Below, one piece after another: positions 24,737 to 33,480 of a DNA stretch of 45,428 bases. Made by a program: the position numbers and the translations under genes. The notes beneath the pieces are model-generated. The model did not search any database and was not told the origin of the DNA. It saw nothing but the letters and a program-made list of their open reading frames with translations. Origin of the DNA: JAWBSP01 sp964632175 (lineage in GTDB: Archaea > Hadarchaeota > Hadarchaeia > Hadarchaeales > JAWBSP01); the NCBI GenBank assembly GCA_964632175.1, contig CAZWBJ010000008.1, positions 1 to 45,428 on the forward strand, written 5' to 3'. Numbering within the stretch: the stretch's first letter is position 1; the number at the start of each line of letters is the position of its first letter.

Positions 24737-26968
24737 ATGGGCTCAGAACTTGAGGCCTATTATTTTGGAGAGGATATTTTTGGGATCAAGAGGGGGGAGC
24801 CACCCATCCGCTTGCTGGAGTTGCCCAAACCGCTGAACCGTTCGGCAGGGAAGAACTTTATACTGAAGGGAGGAAGCTCTCTCCTTCTCTGCAGAGAGGG
24901 AAAGGTGAGCTTCGAATGCGAGGGGCTCACCCTATGCCAAGATTCCAACCCTCTTACAGTGAGGGGGGGAAGGTTCACCATTTCTAAAGTAAGGGAACCG
25001 GCGAGGTACTACGGCTTAGGCGAAAAATCCCGGAAGTTCGAGAGAAGCGGGCAGAGGTTCGAGCTGAGGAATAGGGATCCCTTCACCTACAACCGAGACA
25101 CGGATCCCCTATATTTCTCGGTGCCCTTCCTGCTCGTTTGTGGGAAAGGGTACTCATACGGGATGCTAGTGGAAACCGCTTCCGATTCCATTTTTGACCT
25201 GCGAGACAATAAAGTGCTGGTCTCAGGTGAGGGGGAAGGAGTCGCCTACTATTTCATCTACGGGCCCACACCCGCGGAGGTCCTCAGGAAATACACTACG
25301 CTCGTGGGGAGGATGCCGCTGCCACCTCTCTGGAGCCTGGGCTATCACCAGTCAAGGTTCTCCTACATGGGGGAGAAGGAGGTGCTTCAAGTAGCAGGGG
25401 AGTTCAGGAAGAGGGGGATACCCTGCGATGCCATCTATCTTGACATAGATTACATGGACGGCTACAGGTGCTTCACTTGGAATCCCAAAATGTTTCCAGA
25501 TCCCGAGCGGATGATCTGCAAGTTGGAGGAGATGGGATTTAAGGTTGTTGCCATCGTCGATCCAGGCCTAAAGGCCGAGAAAGGATACCTCCCCTTTGAT
25601 GAGGGGGTCGAGAGAGGCTTCTTCCTCTCGCATGCGGACGGGAGGATTTTGGAAGGTTATGTGTGGCCAGGGAAGTGCGTTTTCCCCGACTTCTCGAGAA
25701 GGGAGGTCAGAGAGTGGTGGGCCTCCCTGCATGCAGAGCTACTGGGTCGGGGGGTGAGAGGGATCTGGAACGACATGAATGAACCGACCTTGAAAAATAT
25801 CACCCCAAACCTGCGGGCGGGGCTCAACCTCCTAGCCCAGTTTAAGAGGATAAGAACGGGCGATGTGCGGATGGGTGACAGGCCCTTCAAGCTCATGAAG
25901 AACTACTACGCCGTGCTAGAGGCTGAAGCCACATGCGTAGCCTTCCAGCGCTTCTGTCCAAACAGGAGGCCTTTCGTTCTCTCCCGCTCGGGCTGGGCGG
26001 GAATCCAGCGGTATGCGGCGGTTTGGACGGGGGACACTCTCTCGACCTGGGATCACCTCAAGCTCAGCGTGGAGATGATCATGAGCATTGGCATCTCAGG
26101 GATTCCTTTCGTGGGCGCCGACATCGGCGGGTTTACCATTTTGGCTCCTAGGTGGCCCTTCCTCTGCAGGTGCAGCCCAGAGCTTTTCGCGAGGTGGATT
26201 CAGGTGGGAGTCTTCTATCCCTTCTGTCGCACGCACAACAGCAAGCCCGGAAGACGTCACGAGCCTTGGAGGTTTGGCCCAAGGGTCGAGAAGATAGCTC
26301 GGGAGTTCATTGGGCTGAGATATTCCCTTTTGCCCTACCTATATTCCCTCTTCTGGGAGCACACACAGAACGGGATGCCCATCGTGCGCCCGCTCTTTCT
26401 CCACTGGCCCGAGGATGAGTGGTGCTATCGGGATGATGAATTCATGTTTGGACCCTTCCTCCTAGTCGCCCCCGTCTTCAAGAAGGGACAGAGGGAGAGA
26501 GAAGTCTACCTTCCTAGGGGGCAGTGGTACAATTTCTGGACCGACGAGAAAGTAGACGGGGGCCAGACCGTTGTGGCTGATGCACCACTAGAAAGAATTC
26601 CCATCTTTGTCAGGGCTGGCGCCATCCTCCCGCGCTGGCCGGTCCAGAACTATGTGGGGGAGAAGCCGATCGATGAGCTCAGGCTGACAGTCTACCCCGG
26701 CGACGGAGAGTTCATCCTCTACGAGGACGATGGAGAGAGCACCAGACCGGACTTCGCCCTCCGAACCTTGGCCTGCAGAGAGAAGAAGGGCGAGCTGTTG
26801 ATCGAGATTGGCAAAAAGAGGGGGAAGTACAAGTGGGGGGAAAGAACGCTCACTTTGGAGGTGAGGGGGGCCGAACCGAAGCAAGTCCTGGTGAGGGGGA
26901 GGAGGCTGCGGGGGAGATGGTCCATCCCCGACACCGGACAACGCGTAACTTTTCGCGTTAAGCTTTAG
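24737..26968 (+). CDS. GH31 family alpha-glucosidase/alpha-xylosidase
   Basis: A 743-residue retaining alpha-glycosidase of family GH31. An N-terminal beta-sandwich (1-190) precedes the TIM barrel, where IYLDIDYMDGY lines the active site, WNDMNEP carries the nucleophile (D346) and WTGDTLSTW the acid/base (D433). RWIQVGVFYPFCRTH is also typical. C-terminal beta-sandwiches follow (LPRGQWYNFWTDE, VRAGAILPRW). Archaeal relatives include the alpha-glucosidase MalA and alpha-xylosidase XylS. Which sugar is used is not decided here. No signal peptide is seen, so it would act on imported oligosaccharides. Start ATG 24737 is supported by a TATA box 25 bp upstream. Confidence 0.93.
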   Translation: MGSELEAYYFGEDIFGIKRGEPPIRLLELPKPLNRSAGKNFILKGGSSLLLCREGKVSFECEGLTLCQDSNPLTVRGGRFTISKVREPARYYGLGEKSRKFERSGQRFELRNRDPFTYNRDTDPLYFSVPFLLVCGKGYSYGMLVETASDSIFDLRDNKVLVSGEGEGVAYYFIYGPTPAEVLRKYTTLVGRMPLPPLWSLGYHQSRFSYMGEKEVLQVAGEFRKRGIPCDAIYLDIDYMDGYRCFTWNPKMFPDPERMICKLEEMGFKVVAIVDPGLKAEKGYLPFDEGVERGFFLSHADGRILEGYVWPGKCVFPDFSRREVREWWASLHAELLGRGVRGIWNDMNEPTLKNITPNLRAGLNLLAQFKRIRTGDVRMGDRPFKLMKNYYAVLEAEATCVAFQRFCPNRRPFVLSRSGWAGIQRYAAVWTGDTLSTWDHLKLSVEMIMSIGISGIPFVGADIGGFTILAPRWPFLCRCSPELFARWIQVGVFYPFCRTHNSKPGRRHEPWRFGPRVEKIAREFIGLRYSLLPYLYSLFWEHTQNGMPIVRPLFLHWPEDEWCYRDDEFMFGPFLLVAPVFKKGQREREVYLPRGQWYNFWTDEKVDGGQTVVADAPLERIPIFVRAGAILPRWPVQNYVGEKPIDELRLTVYPGDGEFILYEDDGESTRPDFALRTLACREKKGELLIEIGKKRGKYKWGERTLTLEVRGAEPKQVLVRGRRLRGRWSIPDTGQRVTFRVKL

Positions 26969-27063
26969 ACCATTCCCCCAGGAGCGCGTTAAGTTTGCTG
27001 GGGTGTGTCGGCTTTTTAGATATCATTTCCCTATCCCGATGGTTAAACGCGGTGCTTCAACGT

Positions 27064-29154
27064 TCACGCCGCTCCTGCAGGGGTAAGGAAGGCGGCTGCT
27101 TCAAAAGCGCGGAAGGTTTTACGCCCCTCGAAGTCCGAGATCCCTCCCGTTTGGAGATCTAGGATTTTTGCCCTTCTCCCGAAATCTAACTCTGCCTTTA
27201 CCTCCTTCCCCGCGATGTTCGCTAGGAAGTATATTTTGAAGCCATCCCCCCTCCGCCTGAACAGCCTCAGGTATTCGGCCCCCTTCCCGCGGATCACTGG
27301 GTCGGTCTGCTCCCCCAGAATCTTTCCGAGAATTCTTGCGTTTCTCCTGCTCGCGGAGAGACCGGAGGAGGTGTGAAGGAAGATCGCCCCGTTGTCCCCC
27401 CGGTATACCCTCACCAGAGAGGGGAAGGGGAACTTCATGAGAACGTACTCTAGGTTCCAGCCCAGCCACTGGTAGAGAGTGAGCCATGGCAACTTATTGT
27501 GGAGGATCAGCTTCTTTCTCGGTCTGTCCACCCCAAAGTGTTTCCTGCTCCACTCCGCCGCCTCCCCCAAGAAGGGCAGCCAGGTAGTGAAGATCACCTT
27601 GACTCCCTCCCTGAGCGCTTCCTCGACCTTGGCAAGCACCCCAGCTTGCAGATAACTCGCGGCCGGAATGATAAGGGCCCCATAGCTCTCCTCCCTGAGA
27701 ACGAGCCTCCCCTTCCTCGGCTTGCACTCGAGTAGCATTTTTTCGTCCAAGAAGTCGTAGTCAAAATGCAACATCCCCAGAAGGACGTGTAGGTACTCCA
27801 GCTCGCAAGAAATGGTGTTGGAGAACTTCTCAAAAATTGAAAGGTTCTGATGGGCAAAGAGCGATTGGACGGGATAGTAAACCGCAACATCCGGATCGTG
27901 CGTGCCCTGGGACAGTAGATAAGAAGCCCTCCGCACGTAGTCCGCGAATTGCTTATAGTACGGCCAGAACTTCGCTTGGAAGAACTGGCTTGGGGGATAC
28001 TCGTGGTACCGGAAGCCCTCGGTGGAGAGATAGAAGGCATGCGGGACAATCATGTTCACGCCGTTCACGAAGAGCCAGTTGGCTATGCGGTACAAGTCCC
28101 CCATCGTGAGACCCCAGCCGGACGCACCAAAGGCCTCGCAGGGCACCCTTTCTCCCCCCAGGTAGTGAGCCACGGAAGCGGCTATCCTCAGAAAGCATCC
28201 GCCCTGCTTCTTGGTGAGGTGATCCACCCCCGGCCAGTGCATATGCCTCAGAACCTCGAAGATGTTGCCCTGAGCTCTAACCTGGAGGGGGCCCGCTTCC
28301 TCGCAGAGAACGTGGCCGGTGTACTTCACCCCGTGCCTCTCGCACCATTCCTTCAGCTTGCCGTGGAAGTTGGAGGCGTACAGCCTTGTCACGGTGCTCC
28401 AAAAGTCTATCCTCGTCCTCCACGCCATGGGTTCGTCCTTGAAGATGTGCCGGATGGGGAGCCTGTAGCCGTGTTCCTTCTCGAACTCCTCCTCCAGCAG
28501 ATCGCTCCAAGGGGCCGACGAAACGGGGGAAATGACCTTGAAATGATGGATCAGGGTGACCTCGTCCGAGAAAAAGGAGGTGATGAGCTTTCCAAAGTCC
28601 TTGCCGAACCTCTTCCAGTAAGCCTCATGGGTCAGCCTGATGAATTCCTCGGTGGGCTTGGGGGACATCACGTCCACATAGTTTTCATCCTCCTCAATTT
28701 CTCCCGAGGGAAGGAGGTATTTCATCCTCAGCTCCCTCCGTTTGGGTACCAGCATGCCCGCGGTCCCAGAAGGCCAGTCGATCTCGTCGTAAATCCCCAC
28801 CAACATCCCCTCCTTTCTTGCCTCCTGCAGAATGGTGGAGACCACCTCCCACCAAGGCTCTTGAAGGTAGGGAATGGAGTGGAGCTTGCGCTGCTCCGTG
28901 AAATACTTATCCCACCTCGCCCCCACCAGTGCGATAAAGAGGGAGCCCCGGGTGGGGAGGATGGGTTTTGGCTCCTTGACTGGAGGAACCTCGAGCCCCC
29001 TGCGTGGATGAATGAAAAACCCATGGATCCCTTTCGCCCTCATCTCCCGCACCTGCCACGCCAGCTCCTCGCGCGCTGGCAACTTGTTAATAAACCAGAA
29101 AGGCATTATGGTGTACTCAGGAGGAGGCTCACGAAACCGTTGGAGTTTTTCCAT
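27064..29154 (-). CDS. GH106-like (alpha-L-rhamnosidase-type) glycoside hydrolase
   Basis: A 696-residue protein resembling GH106 and related rhamnosidase-like families. The N-terminus has MPFWFIN and EMRAKGIHGFFIHPRRGL. IYDEIDWPSGTAG (about 121-133) and FFSDEV near 220 follow, with further barrel strands after these. The C-terminal ~250 residues include a DPDVAVYYPVQSLF domain and beta-rich segments. GH106 enzymes cleave terminal L-rhamnose using carboxylates plus a metal. The sequence seems shorter than many bacterial members, which have extra C-terminal sandwiches, so the assignment is to the wider clan. No signal peptide is seen. It starts at ATG 29154 and runs tail to tail with GH31. Confidence 0.68.
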   Translation of the reverse strand: MEKLQRFREPPPEYTIMPFWFINKLPAREELAWQVREMRAKGIHGFFIHPRRGLEVPPVKEPKPILPTRGSLFIALVGARWDKYFTEQRKLHSIPYLQEPWWEVVSTILQEARKEGMLVGIYDEIDWPSGTAGMLVPKRRELRMKYLLPSGEIEEDENYVDVMSPKPTEEFIRLTHEAYWKRFGKDFGKLITSFFSDEVTLIHHFKVISPVSSAPWSDLLEEEFEKEHGYRLPIRHIFKDEPMAWRTRIDFWSTVTRLYASNFHGKLKEWCERHGVKYTGHVLCEEAGPLQVRAQGNIFEVLRHMHWPGVDHLTKKQGGCFLRIAASVAHYLGGERVPCEAFGASGWGLTMGDLYRIANWLFVNGVNMIVPHAFYLSTEGFRYHEYPPSQFFQAKFWPYYKQFADYVRRASYLLSQGTHDPDVAVYYPVQSLFAHQNLSIFEKFSNTISCELEYLHVLLGMLHFDYDFLDEKMLLECKPRKGRLVLREESYGALIIPAASYLQAGVLAKVEEALREGVKVIFTTWLPFLGEAAEWSRKHFGVDRPRKKLILHNKLPWLTLYQWLGWNLEYVLMKFPFPSLVRVYRGDNGAIFLHTSSGLSASRRNARILGKILGEQTDPVIRGKGAEYLRLFRRRGDGFKIYFLANIAGKEVKAELDFGRRAKILDLQTGGISDFEGRKTFRAFEAAAFLTPAGAA

Positions 29155-29195
29155 TCTTATGCTAAAAAGTCGAATTATTAGGTGCCGGGGGAAGT

Positions 29196-29310
29196 GCCGG
29201 GGTAGCTCAGTAGGTAGAGCACCCGGCTGTTAAGCGGGTGCCATGAAGAGCGAGCCTCCATGCCCCGTGCTGGAACCGGGTGGTCGGAGGTTCGAGTCCT
29301 CCCCCCGGCG
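29196..29310 (+). tRNA. tRNA-Asn (GTT) with a 42-nt intron
   Basis: Acceptor 29196-29202 pairs with 29303-29309, the D arm is GCTC/GAGC, and the anticodon stem CCCGG (29222-29226) pairs with CCGGG (29276-29280). Anticodon GTT is at 29229-29231, T arm GGAGG/CCTCC has loop TTCGAGT, and the discriminator is G29310. The intron is best placed at 29233-29274, the canonical 37/38 site. AA on both sides leaves a one-base ambiguity, and the central helix of the splicing motif is imperfect. The first nine bases GTGCCGGGG occur twice, at 29182-29190 and 29194-29202. Confidence 0.92.
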
Positions 29311-29335
29311 CCCTTACCGCACGGGCAGTCGCCGG

Positions 29336-30181
29336 CTAAATATGGTAGATCAGCCACCTCAGCAGGTCGTGGGCCGTTATTATTCCCTCCAGCTTCCCCT
29401 CCCTCAAAACCGGGAGACCGGTTATCTCCTCCCTCACCATGAGCTGGGCTGCCTCCTGCAGATCCGCATCGTGGTCTATGGTGATCACCTTCCTAGTCAT
29501 GAAGTTTTTGATCTCCATCCTGAAGACGTCGTCCGCCTGACCTGCAAGAATGAGCCTCTGGACAGAGTCGAGGTTGAGGGCCCTGAGGAGGTCCATGCTG
29601 GTGATGATTCCGACCAGCTTCCCCTCGACCACAACCGGCAGCCTCCTCAAATCCATCGAGACCACGAGCTTACAGAGGTGGAGGAAGGAGGTGGTGGGGT
29701 CGGCCGTGATCAGGTGCCTGCTCATGTGATACTCCACGGGGATTCCCGTCTTCTTGGTTAGGAGGGATAACAGATCCCTCTCGGAGATCATCCCCTCGGC
29801 CCTTCCACCCTTTAGGAGGGGAACACCCCCAACGCCCGTCCTCAGCAGGATCTTGACGGCCTCGAGCACGGTGGCGGTGGAGGGGAGAGAGATCACATGC
29901 GTGGACATTATGCGCTGGATCTGTACGGCGTTCAAGCCCCTTGCCAGATCCCTTCCCATCTCGAGCATCCATATGTTCGCCTTGGGTCCGCCCCCGATGT
30001 AGTCCAGAATGGTTCTGGAGATCACTATCCCCACCACCCTGTTGTCCGCAGAAACCACCGGGACCCTCCTGGTTTCGTTCTCCACCATGATTCCGACGAG
30101 CTCCCTGACGGTCATGTCTGCAGGTGCAACAACCACTGGCTTGCTTGCTAGGGAGAGTGCCTTTCGTCCACCTGCAGGCAT
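29336..30181 (-). CDS. four-CBS-domain protein
   Basis: A 281-residue protein with four CBS motifs, about residues 10-65, 88-140, 150-205 and 225-280. Each has a V-x-P-x-x-T/A segment followed by a VVGIVISR, AEGMISERD, LVGIITSMD or LEGIITAHD strand. There is no catalytic domain. Two Bateman modules normally form a disc that binds AMP, ATP or SAM, so this is probably a cytoplasmic energy or nucleotide sensor with an unknown partner. It starts at ATG 30181, divergent from the ROK kinase gene across a very short shared promoter. It is not close in sequence to the CBS-pair protein at 1967. Confidence 0.88.
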   Translation of the reverse strand: MPAGGRKALSLASKPVVVAPADMTVRELVGIMVENETRRVPVVSADNRVVGIVISRTILDYIGGGPKANIWMLEMGRDLARGLNAVQIQRIMSTHVISLPSTATVLEAVKILLRTGVGGVPLLKGGRAEGMISERDLLSLLTKKTGIPVEYHMSRHLITADPTTSFLHLCKLVVSMDLRRLPVVVEGKLVGIITSMDLLRALNLDSVQRLILAGQADDVFRMEIKNFMTRKVITIDHDADLQEAAQLMVREEITGLPVLREGKLEGIITAHDLLRWLIYHI

Positions 30182-30198
30182 CCTTATTTACCTAGTGG

Positions 30199-30208
30199 GA
30201 TAATTATC
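30199..30208. promoter_or_regulatory. palindromic TATA-like element in a divergent promoter
   Basis: GATAATTATC is a perfect 10-bp palindrome lying between the four-CBS gene (ATG 30181) and the ROK gene. It is 22 bp from the CBS start and 17-29 bp from the candidate ROK starts, so it could serve both directions. Confidence 0.4.
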
Positions 30209-30219
30209 GAGGGATTGGC

Positions 30220-31152
30220 ATATACCTCGGCATTGATATAGGCGGGAGAACGGTGAGGGCGGCCCTCTCGAGTGGAGAGGAGCTTGAGTATATCAAAGAG
30301 GAGCCGCTGAGGAAGGGTGAACTCCCGCAGCAGCTCGTGAGCATGGCCGGAGAGCTCTGCGCGAGGGCGGGAATAAAACCCGCGGAGCTTGAGAGAGCCT
30401 GCGTGGCATCTTTCGGACCGATGGACCTAGCGAGGGGGGAGCTGATGAACCCCGTCCACCTCTTTCCCACCAAGAGGGTGCCGATAGTGGAGCCGCTACA
30501 GGCGGAACTCAAGGTCCCCGTTTACCTACTCAATGACTGTATCGCGGCGGCCATTGGGGAGCACGAGCTAGGCGCGGCTATTGGGGTCAGCAACTTCGTC
30601 TTCCTCAACATAGGGGTGGGGATAGGGGCTGGGGTCTACGTCGACGGGAGGGTCGTCTTTGGAAAGGACGGGAACGCACATGAAGTGGGCCACTTCACCG
30701 TCGATCCCAAGGGGGAGTGCATTTGCACCTGCGGGAGAAAGGGACACTGGGAGGCCTACTGCTCCGGCCCCGGTATGGTTCAGCTCGCTAAACTCAGGGG
30801 CTACCCCTTCACTACCCCAGAGGCCATCCTAGAGGCCGCGGAAAAGGGGGACGAAAAAGCGGTGAAACTGATGGAGGAAGTGGGGAGGCTGAACGCCATC
30901 GGTCTGGGCAACGTGGTGAACGCCTACGATCCCGAGGTGGTGGTGCTCGGCGGAGGGGTGGGGCTGGCAGGCGGAGAGCTGATCATCGAGCCTATGAGGA
31001 AGCACCTGCCAGAGTACGCCGTAAACGCCCCGCCGGAGTTCAGGGTTGCGAGGCTGGGGGACAAGGCCGGCCTCTACGGGGCGATAATTGCTCTCCGCCA
31101 GGACTACCTGAGGGACCTCCTTTTCCTCAGATCTATAAGGAAGGTTCGCTGA
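30220..31152 (+). CDS. ROK-family sugar kinase (glucokinase-like)
   Basis: A ROK kinase that would phosphorylate glucose or a related sugar with ATP. The phosphate-binding segment YLGIDIGGRTVRAAL is at the very N-terminus. The catalytic Asp is in YLLNDCIAA, and the GVGIGAGVYVDG and VVVLGGGVGLAGG loops are intact. In the zinc motif HEVGHFTVDP...CICTCGRKGHWE the usual third Cys is replaced by His (GHWE for GCxE). No ATG, GTG or TTG lies in frame between the stop at 30193 and GTG 30253, and that GTG would remove the DIGG motif. By homology the first residue aligns with ATA 30220, given here; ATT 30214 or 30232 is possible. This could be an unusual start codon, a point mutation or a sequence error. 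Confidence 0.8.
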   Translation: MYLGIDIGGRTVRAALSSGEELEYIKEEPLRKGELPQQLVSMAGELCARAGIKPAELERACVASFGPMDLARGELMNPVHLFPTKRVPIVEPLQAELKVPVYLLNDCIAAAIGEHELGAAIGVSNFVFLNIGVGIGAGVYVDGRVVFGKDGNAHEVGHFTVDPKGECICTCGRKGHWEAYCSGPGMVQLAKLRGYPFTTPEAILEAAEKGDEKAVKLMEEVGRLNAIGLGNVVNAYDPEVVVLGGGVGLAGGELIIEPMRKHLPEYAVNAPPEFRVARLGDKAGLYGAIIALRQDYLRDLLFLRSIRKVR

Positions 31153-31189
31153 CCTTGCGGCATCCTTTCATTTTTGAGCTTAGGTGTAG

Positions 31190-32158
31190 ATGGAGGTTAC
31201 TCTCCTGACCTCCCAAGAAATCCGGCAACTGATCACCCTGAGGGAGGTCATTGAAATCGTGGAGGAGGCTTTCAGACAGAAGGGGGAGAAGAAGGTTCAG
31301 ATGCCGCCGAAAGTCTACGTTTCCTTCGAGAAGGGGGATTTCAGAACCATGCCGGCCTACCTCCCGGCCATGGAGGCAGCCGGGGTCAAGATCGTGAACG
31401 TCCACCCCAGAAACCCCTCCCTGGGTCTCCCCACCGTCATGGCAACCATTCTCCTTCTCAGCCCCGAAACGGGTGAGCCGCTGGCTGTGATGGACGGCAC
31501 TTGGATTACCGCCGCTAGAACAGGGGCGGCCGGGGCAGTTGCCTCAAAATATCTGGCGCGCAGGGATTCGAAAGAGGTCGGGATAGTGGGAGCGGGGGTC
31601 CAGGCGAGGTACCAGCTCCTAGCCCTTGCCGAGGTCATGAAGGTGGAGAAGATCAGAGTCACTTCTCCAGTGAGGGCGGGGGAATACGTCAGCGAAATGC
31701 GCAGGCTGGGATTCGATGCGGAGTCCGCCCCCATCCAGGAAGTCGTGGAGAAGTCCGACATCCTCGCCACCACCACTCCCGTGACCCAACCCATCGTGAG
31801 GAATGAGTGGGTGAGGGAAGGAACCCATATAAATGCCATCGGGGCTGATGCGCAGGGCAAGGAGGAGCTTGACCCTTCCATCCTGAAGAGGGCGAAGATA
31901 GTGGTGGACGACTACGAGCAGGCCTGCCACAGCGGGGAGGTAAACGTTCCCCTTTCCCGCGGGCTTCTGAGGAGGGAAGAGATCTACGGCGAACTTGGGG
32001 AAATCGTGGCGGGTAGGAAGAGGGGAAGGGAATCCGAGGAAGAGATCACGGTCTTCGACTCTACTGGACTTGCCATCCAAGATGTGGCGGTGGCCTGGAC
32101 CGTTTATAAGAAGGCAGAGAAGGAAGGGGCAGGAAGAAGAATAAGACTCATCTCTTGA
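31190..32158 (+). CDS. ornithine cyclodeaminase / alanine dehydrogenase family protein
   Basis: A 322-residue protein of the ornithine cyclodeaminase/mu-crystallin family, which includes the archaeal NAD-dependent alanine dehydrogenase. Features are RTMPAYLP near 52, GVKIVNVHPRNP near 65 with the substrate-region Lys, the ITAARTGAAGA segment, Rossmann loop VGIVGAGVQARYQ near 128, and the C-terminal STGLAIQDVA. Alanine dehydrogenase, ornithine cyclodeaminase and opine-type activities cannot be separated by eye. It starts at ATG 31190 with AGGTG close upstream. Its last 11 bp overlap, tail to tail, the DHH gene. Confidence 0.87.
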   Translation: MEVTLLTSQEIRQLITLREVIEIVEEAFRQKGEKKVQMPPKVYVSFEKGDFRTMPAYLPAMEAAGVKIVNVHPRNPSLGLPTVMATILLLSPETGEPLAVMDGTWITAARTGAAGAVASKYLARRDSKEVGIVGAGVQARYQLLALAEVMKVEKIRVTSPVRAGEYVSEMRRLGFDAESAPIQEVVEKSDILATTTPVTQPIVRNEWVREGTHINAIGADAQGKEELDPSILKRAKIVVDDYEQACHSGEVNVPLSRGLLRREEIYGELGEIVAGRKRGRESEEEITVFDSTGLAIQDVAVAWTVYKKAEKEGAGRRIRLIS

Positions 32159-33119
32159 GGGAGGAGTTGCGGGGCAGAGGGGGAGAGATCTCCCGCTTCA
32201 GGGTCTCCATGAACCCCTCGAAGTTCTGAACGGGGATCCTAGCACCCGCCGCGCCCTCGTGCCCGCCGCCCGATCCCCCAAATCTCAGCGCCACCTTCCT
32301 GAGGAGGATGTCCAAGTTCAGGTTCACCCCCGCCCTTCTCCTCATGCTTATGTCCATCTCCTCCCCCTTCCTCAGCACGCATATCCCCACGTCCGCGCCA
32401 GTCAGGCCTAGAGCATTGAAGGCGGCTTTTCCCCCGCTCGAGGAGGAGGGGAGATCGTAAACTATCGCTAGGTTGCCCTCCACCTTCACGTTCCGACGCA
32501 CATACTCCAGAACCTCCTTAGCCTTCTGGTTGGATCTGACAACGAGCTCAAAGATCCCGGGTATCTCCACCGGGCTCGCCCCCTTGGAGAGAGCCTCTAC
32601 TACCCGGCGCTTGTAGTCGAAATCCGCCTCGCTCAGGGCCTCGCTCAACATCCCCGCTTCCATGTAGATGGTCCTTCTATCGTAGCTACTCAGCCGTTCC
32701 CTCACGAAGTCCGTCTCCTCGCAGTAATCGCTTATCGCTCCCCAGAGAGCGACCCTGTCCAGCTCAGGTGGGGGGGAGAAGTAGTGGAAGGCGAGTTCGG
32801 AGGTGCTCACCCCCGTCTGGTGGATGAAGTTGCAGGGTACGTCCCGCTTGAAGACCTGAAGGGGGAGAGGATGATGATCCAAGTAGGTGACTTCGGCCTT
32901 CTCCGAGAGCTCGGCCAGCTTCTTGAAAATCTCCTCTTTGTGTAGCTCGTTGATGGCGATATCTAGAATGAAGAGAGGGGTACCCGGCTGTAGTTCCTTC
33001 AGATAGGTATGGAGGGAAGAGGGCTTGGCGAACCAAACCTCCGCCTCGGGGTAAAGGAATTTGACTATGGCGGCCGCACAGACCCCATCCCCGTCCCCGT
33101 GCGCAAAGACTTTCATCAT
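32148..33119 (-). CDS. DHH-family phosphoesterase
   Basis: A 323-residue protein with DHH motifs HGDGDGVCAA (N-terminal), LDIA and LDHHPLP near 80, and a C-terminal DHHA1-like domain with FGGSGGGHEGAAG. These bind two Mn2+ ions and nucleic acid ends or nucleotide phosphodiesters. Family roles include nanoRNase, cyclic dinucleotide phosphodiesterase and RecJ-like exonuclease, and none is singled out here. It is clearly distinct from the longer RecJ-like protein at 36476. ATG 33119 (or 33116) is preferred to the TTG at 33122. It is divergent from the CAT tRNA. Confidence 0.87.
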   Translation of the reverse strand: MMKVFAHGDGDGVCAAAIVKFLYPEAEVWFAKPSSLHTYLKELQPGTPLFILDIAINELHKEEIFKKLAELSEKAEVTYLDHHPLPLQVFKRDVPCNFIHQTGVSTSELAFHYFSPPPELDRVALWGAISDYCEETDFVRERLSSYDRRTIYMEAGMLSEALSEADFDYKRRVVEALSKGASPVEIPGIFELVVRSNQKAKEVLEYVRRNVKVEGNLAIVYDLPSSSSGGKAAFNALGLTGADVGICVLRKGEEMDISMRRRAGVNLNLDILLRKVALRFGGSGGGHEGAAGARIPVQNFEGFMETLKREISPPLPRNSSLKR

Positions 33120-33162
33120 CAAAAGGGATCATGTAATTTAACCCGAACCACGAAAATTATAT

Positions 33163-33263
33163 GGGCCCGTAGCTCAGCCAGGTCAGAGCGTCCGACAGCC
33201 CACAATGTGGGTTGGACGAAGCTCATAACCGGGTGGTCGAGGGTTCAAATCCCTCCGGGCCCA
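33163..33263 (+). tRNA. tRNA (CAT), Met or Ile2, with a 26-nt intron at position 30/31
   Basis: Acceptor GGGCCCG 33163-33169 pairs with CGGGCCC 33256-33262, the D arm is GCTC/GAGC, T arm GAGGG/CCCTC has loop TTCAAAT, and the discriminator is A33263. The 3' half of the anticodon arm reads CTCATAA-CCGGG, with anticodon CAT at 33224-33226. The 5' strand (TCCG, 33191-33194) is separated from its last base G33221 by an intron at 33195-33220. The intron forms a perfect bulge-helix-bulge: outer GAG/CTC, central CGTC (33189-33192)/GACG (33215-33218), 3-nt bulges CGA and AAG, inner CAGCCCAC/GTGGGTTG. Cutting after the second base of each bulge gives TCCGG/CCGGG. The stem lacks the three G-C pairs of initiator tRNA. 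Confidence 0.92.
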
Positions 33264-33480
33264 CCCGAATGATATATCTTAGTTTAGCATTGGGCTTCTT
33301 CGGCAAAAGAGAGAAATTTCGGGGAGGATCGTTCCGAGGAATTATGAGAGGATGACGTTCAACAAGCATGCTTGCGACTTTTTCTGCGTTCCCCAGACTT
33401 GACCAATCCTGTGATTGCACGTGTTAATCCAAGGCCTTCTACAGGGAAGGTGCACCTTTCAAAGAAACTAGGTAGCAAAT

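Noticed and set aside
27949..29181. 410-codon plus-strand frame opposite the GH106-like gene
   Set aside because: It is the antisense of a clearly coding protein and shows no family features.
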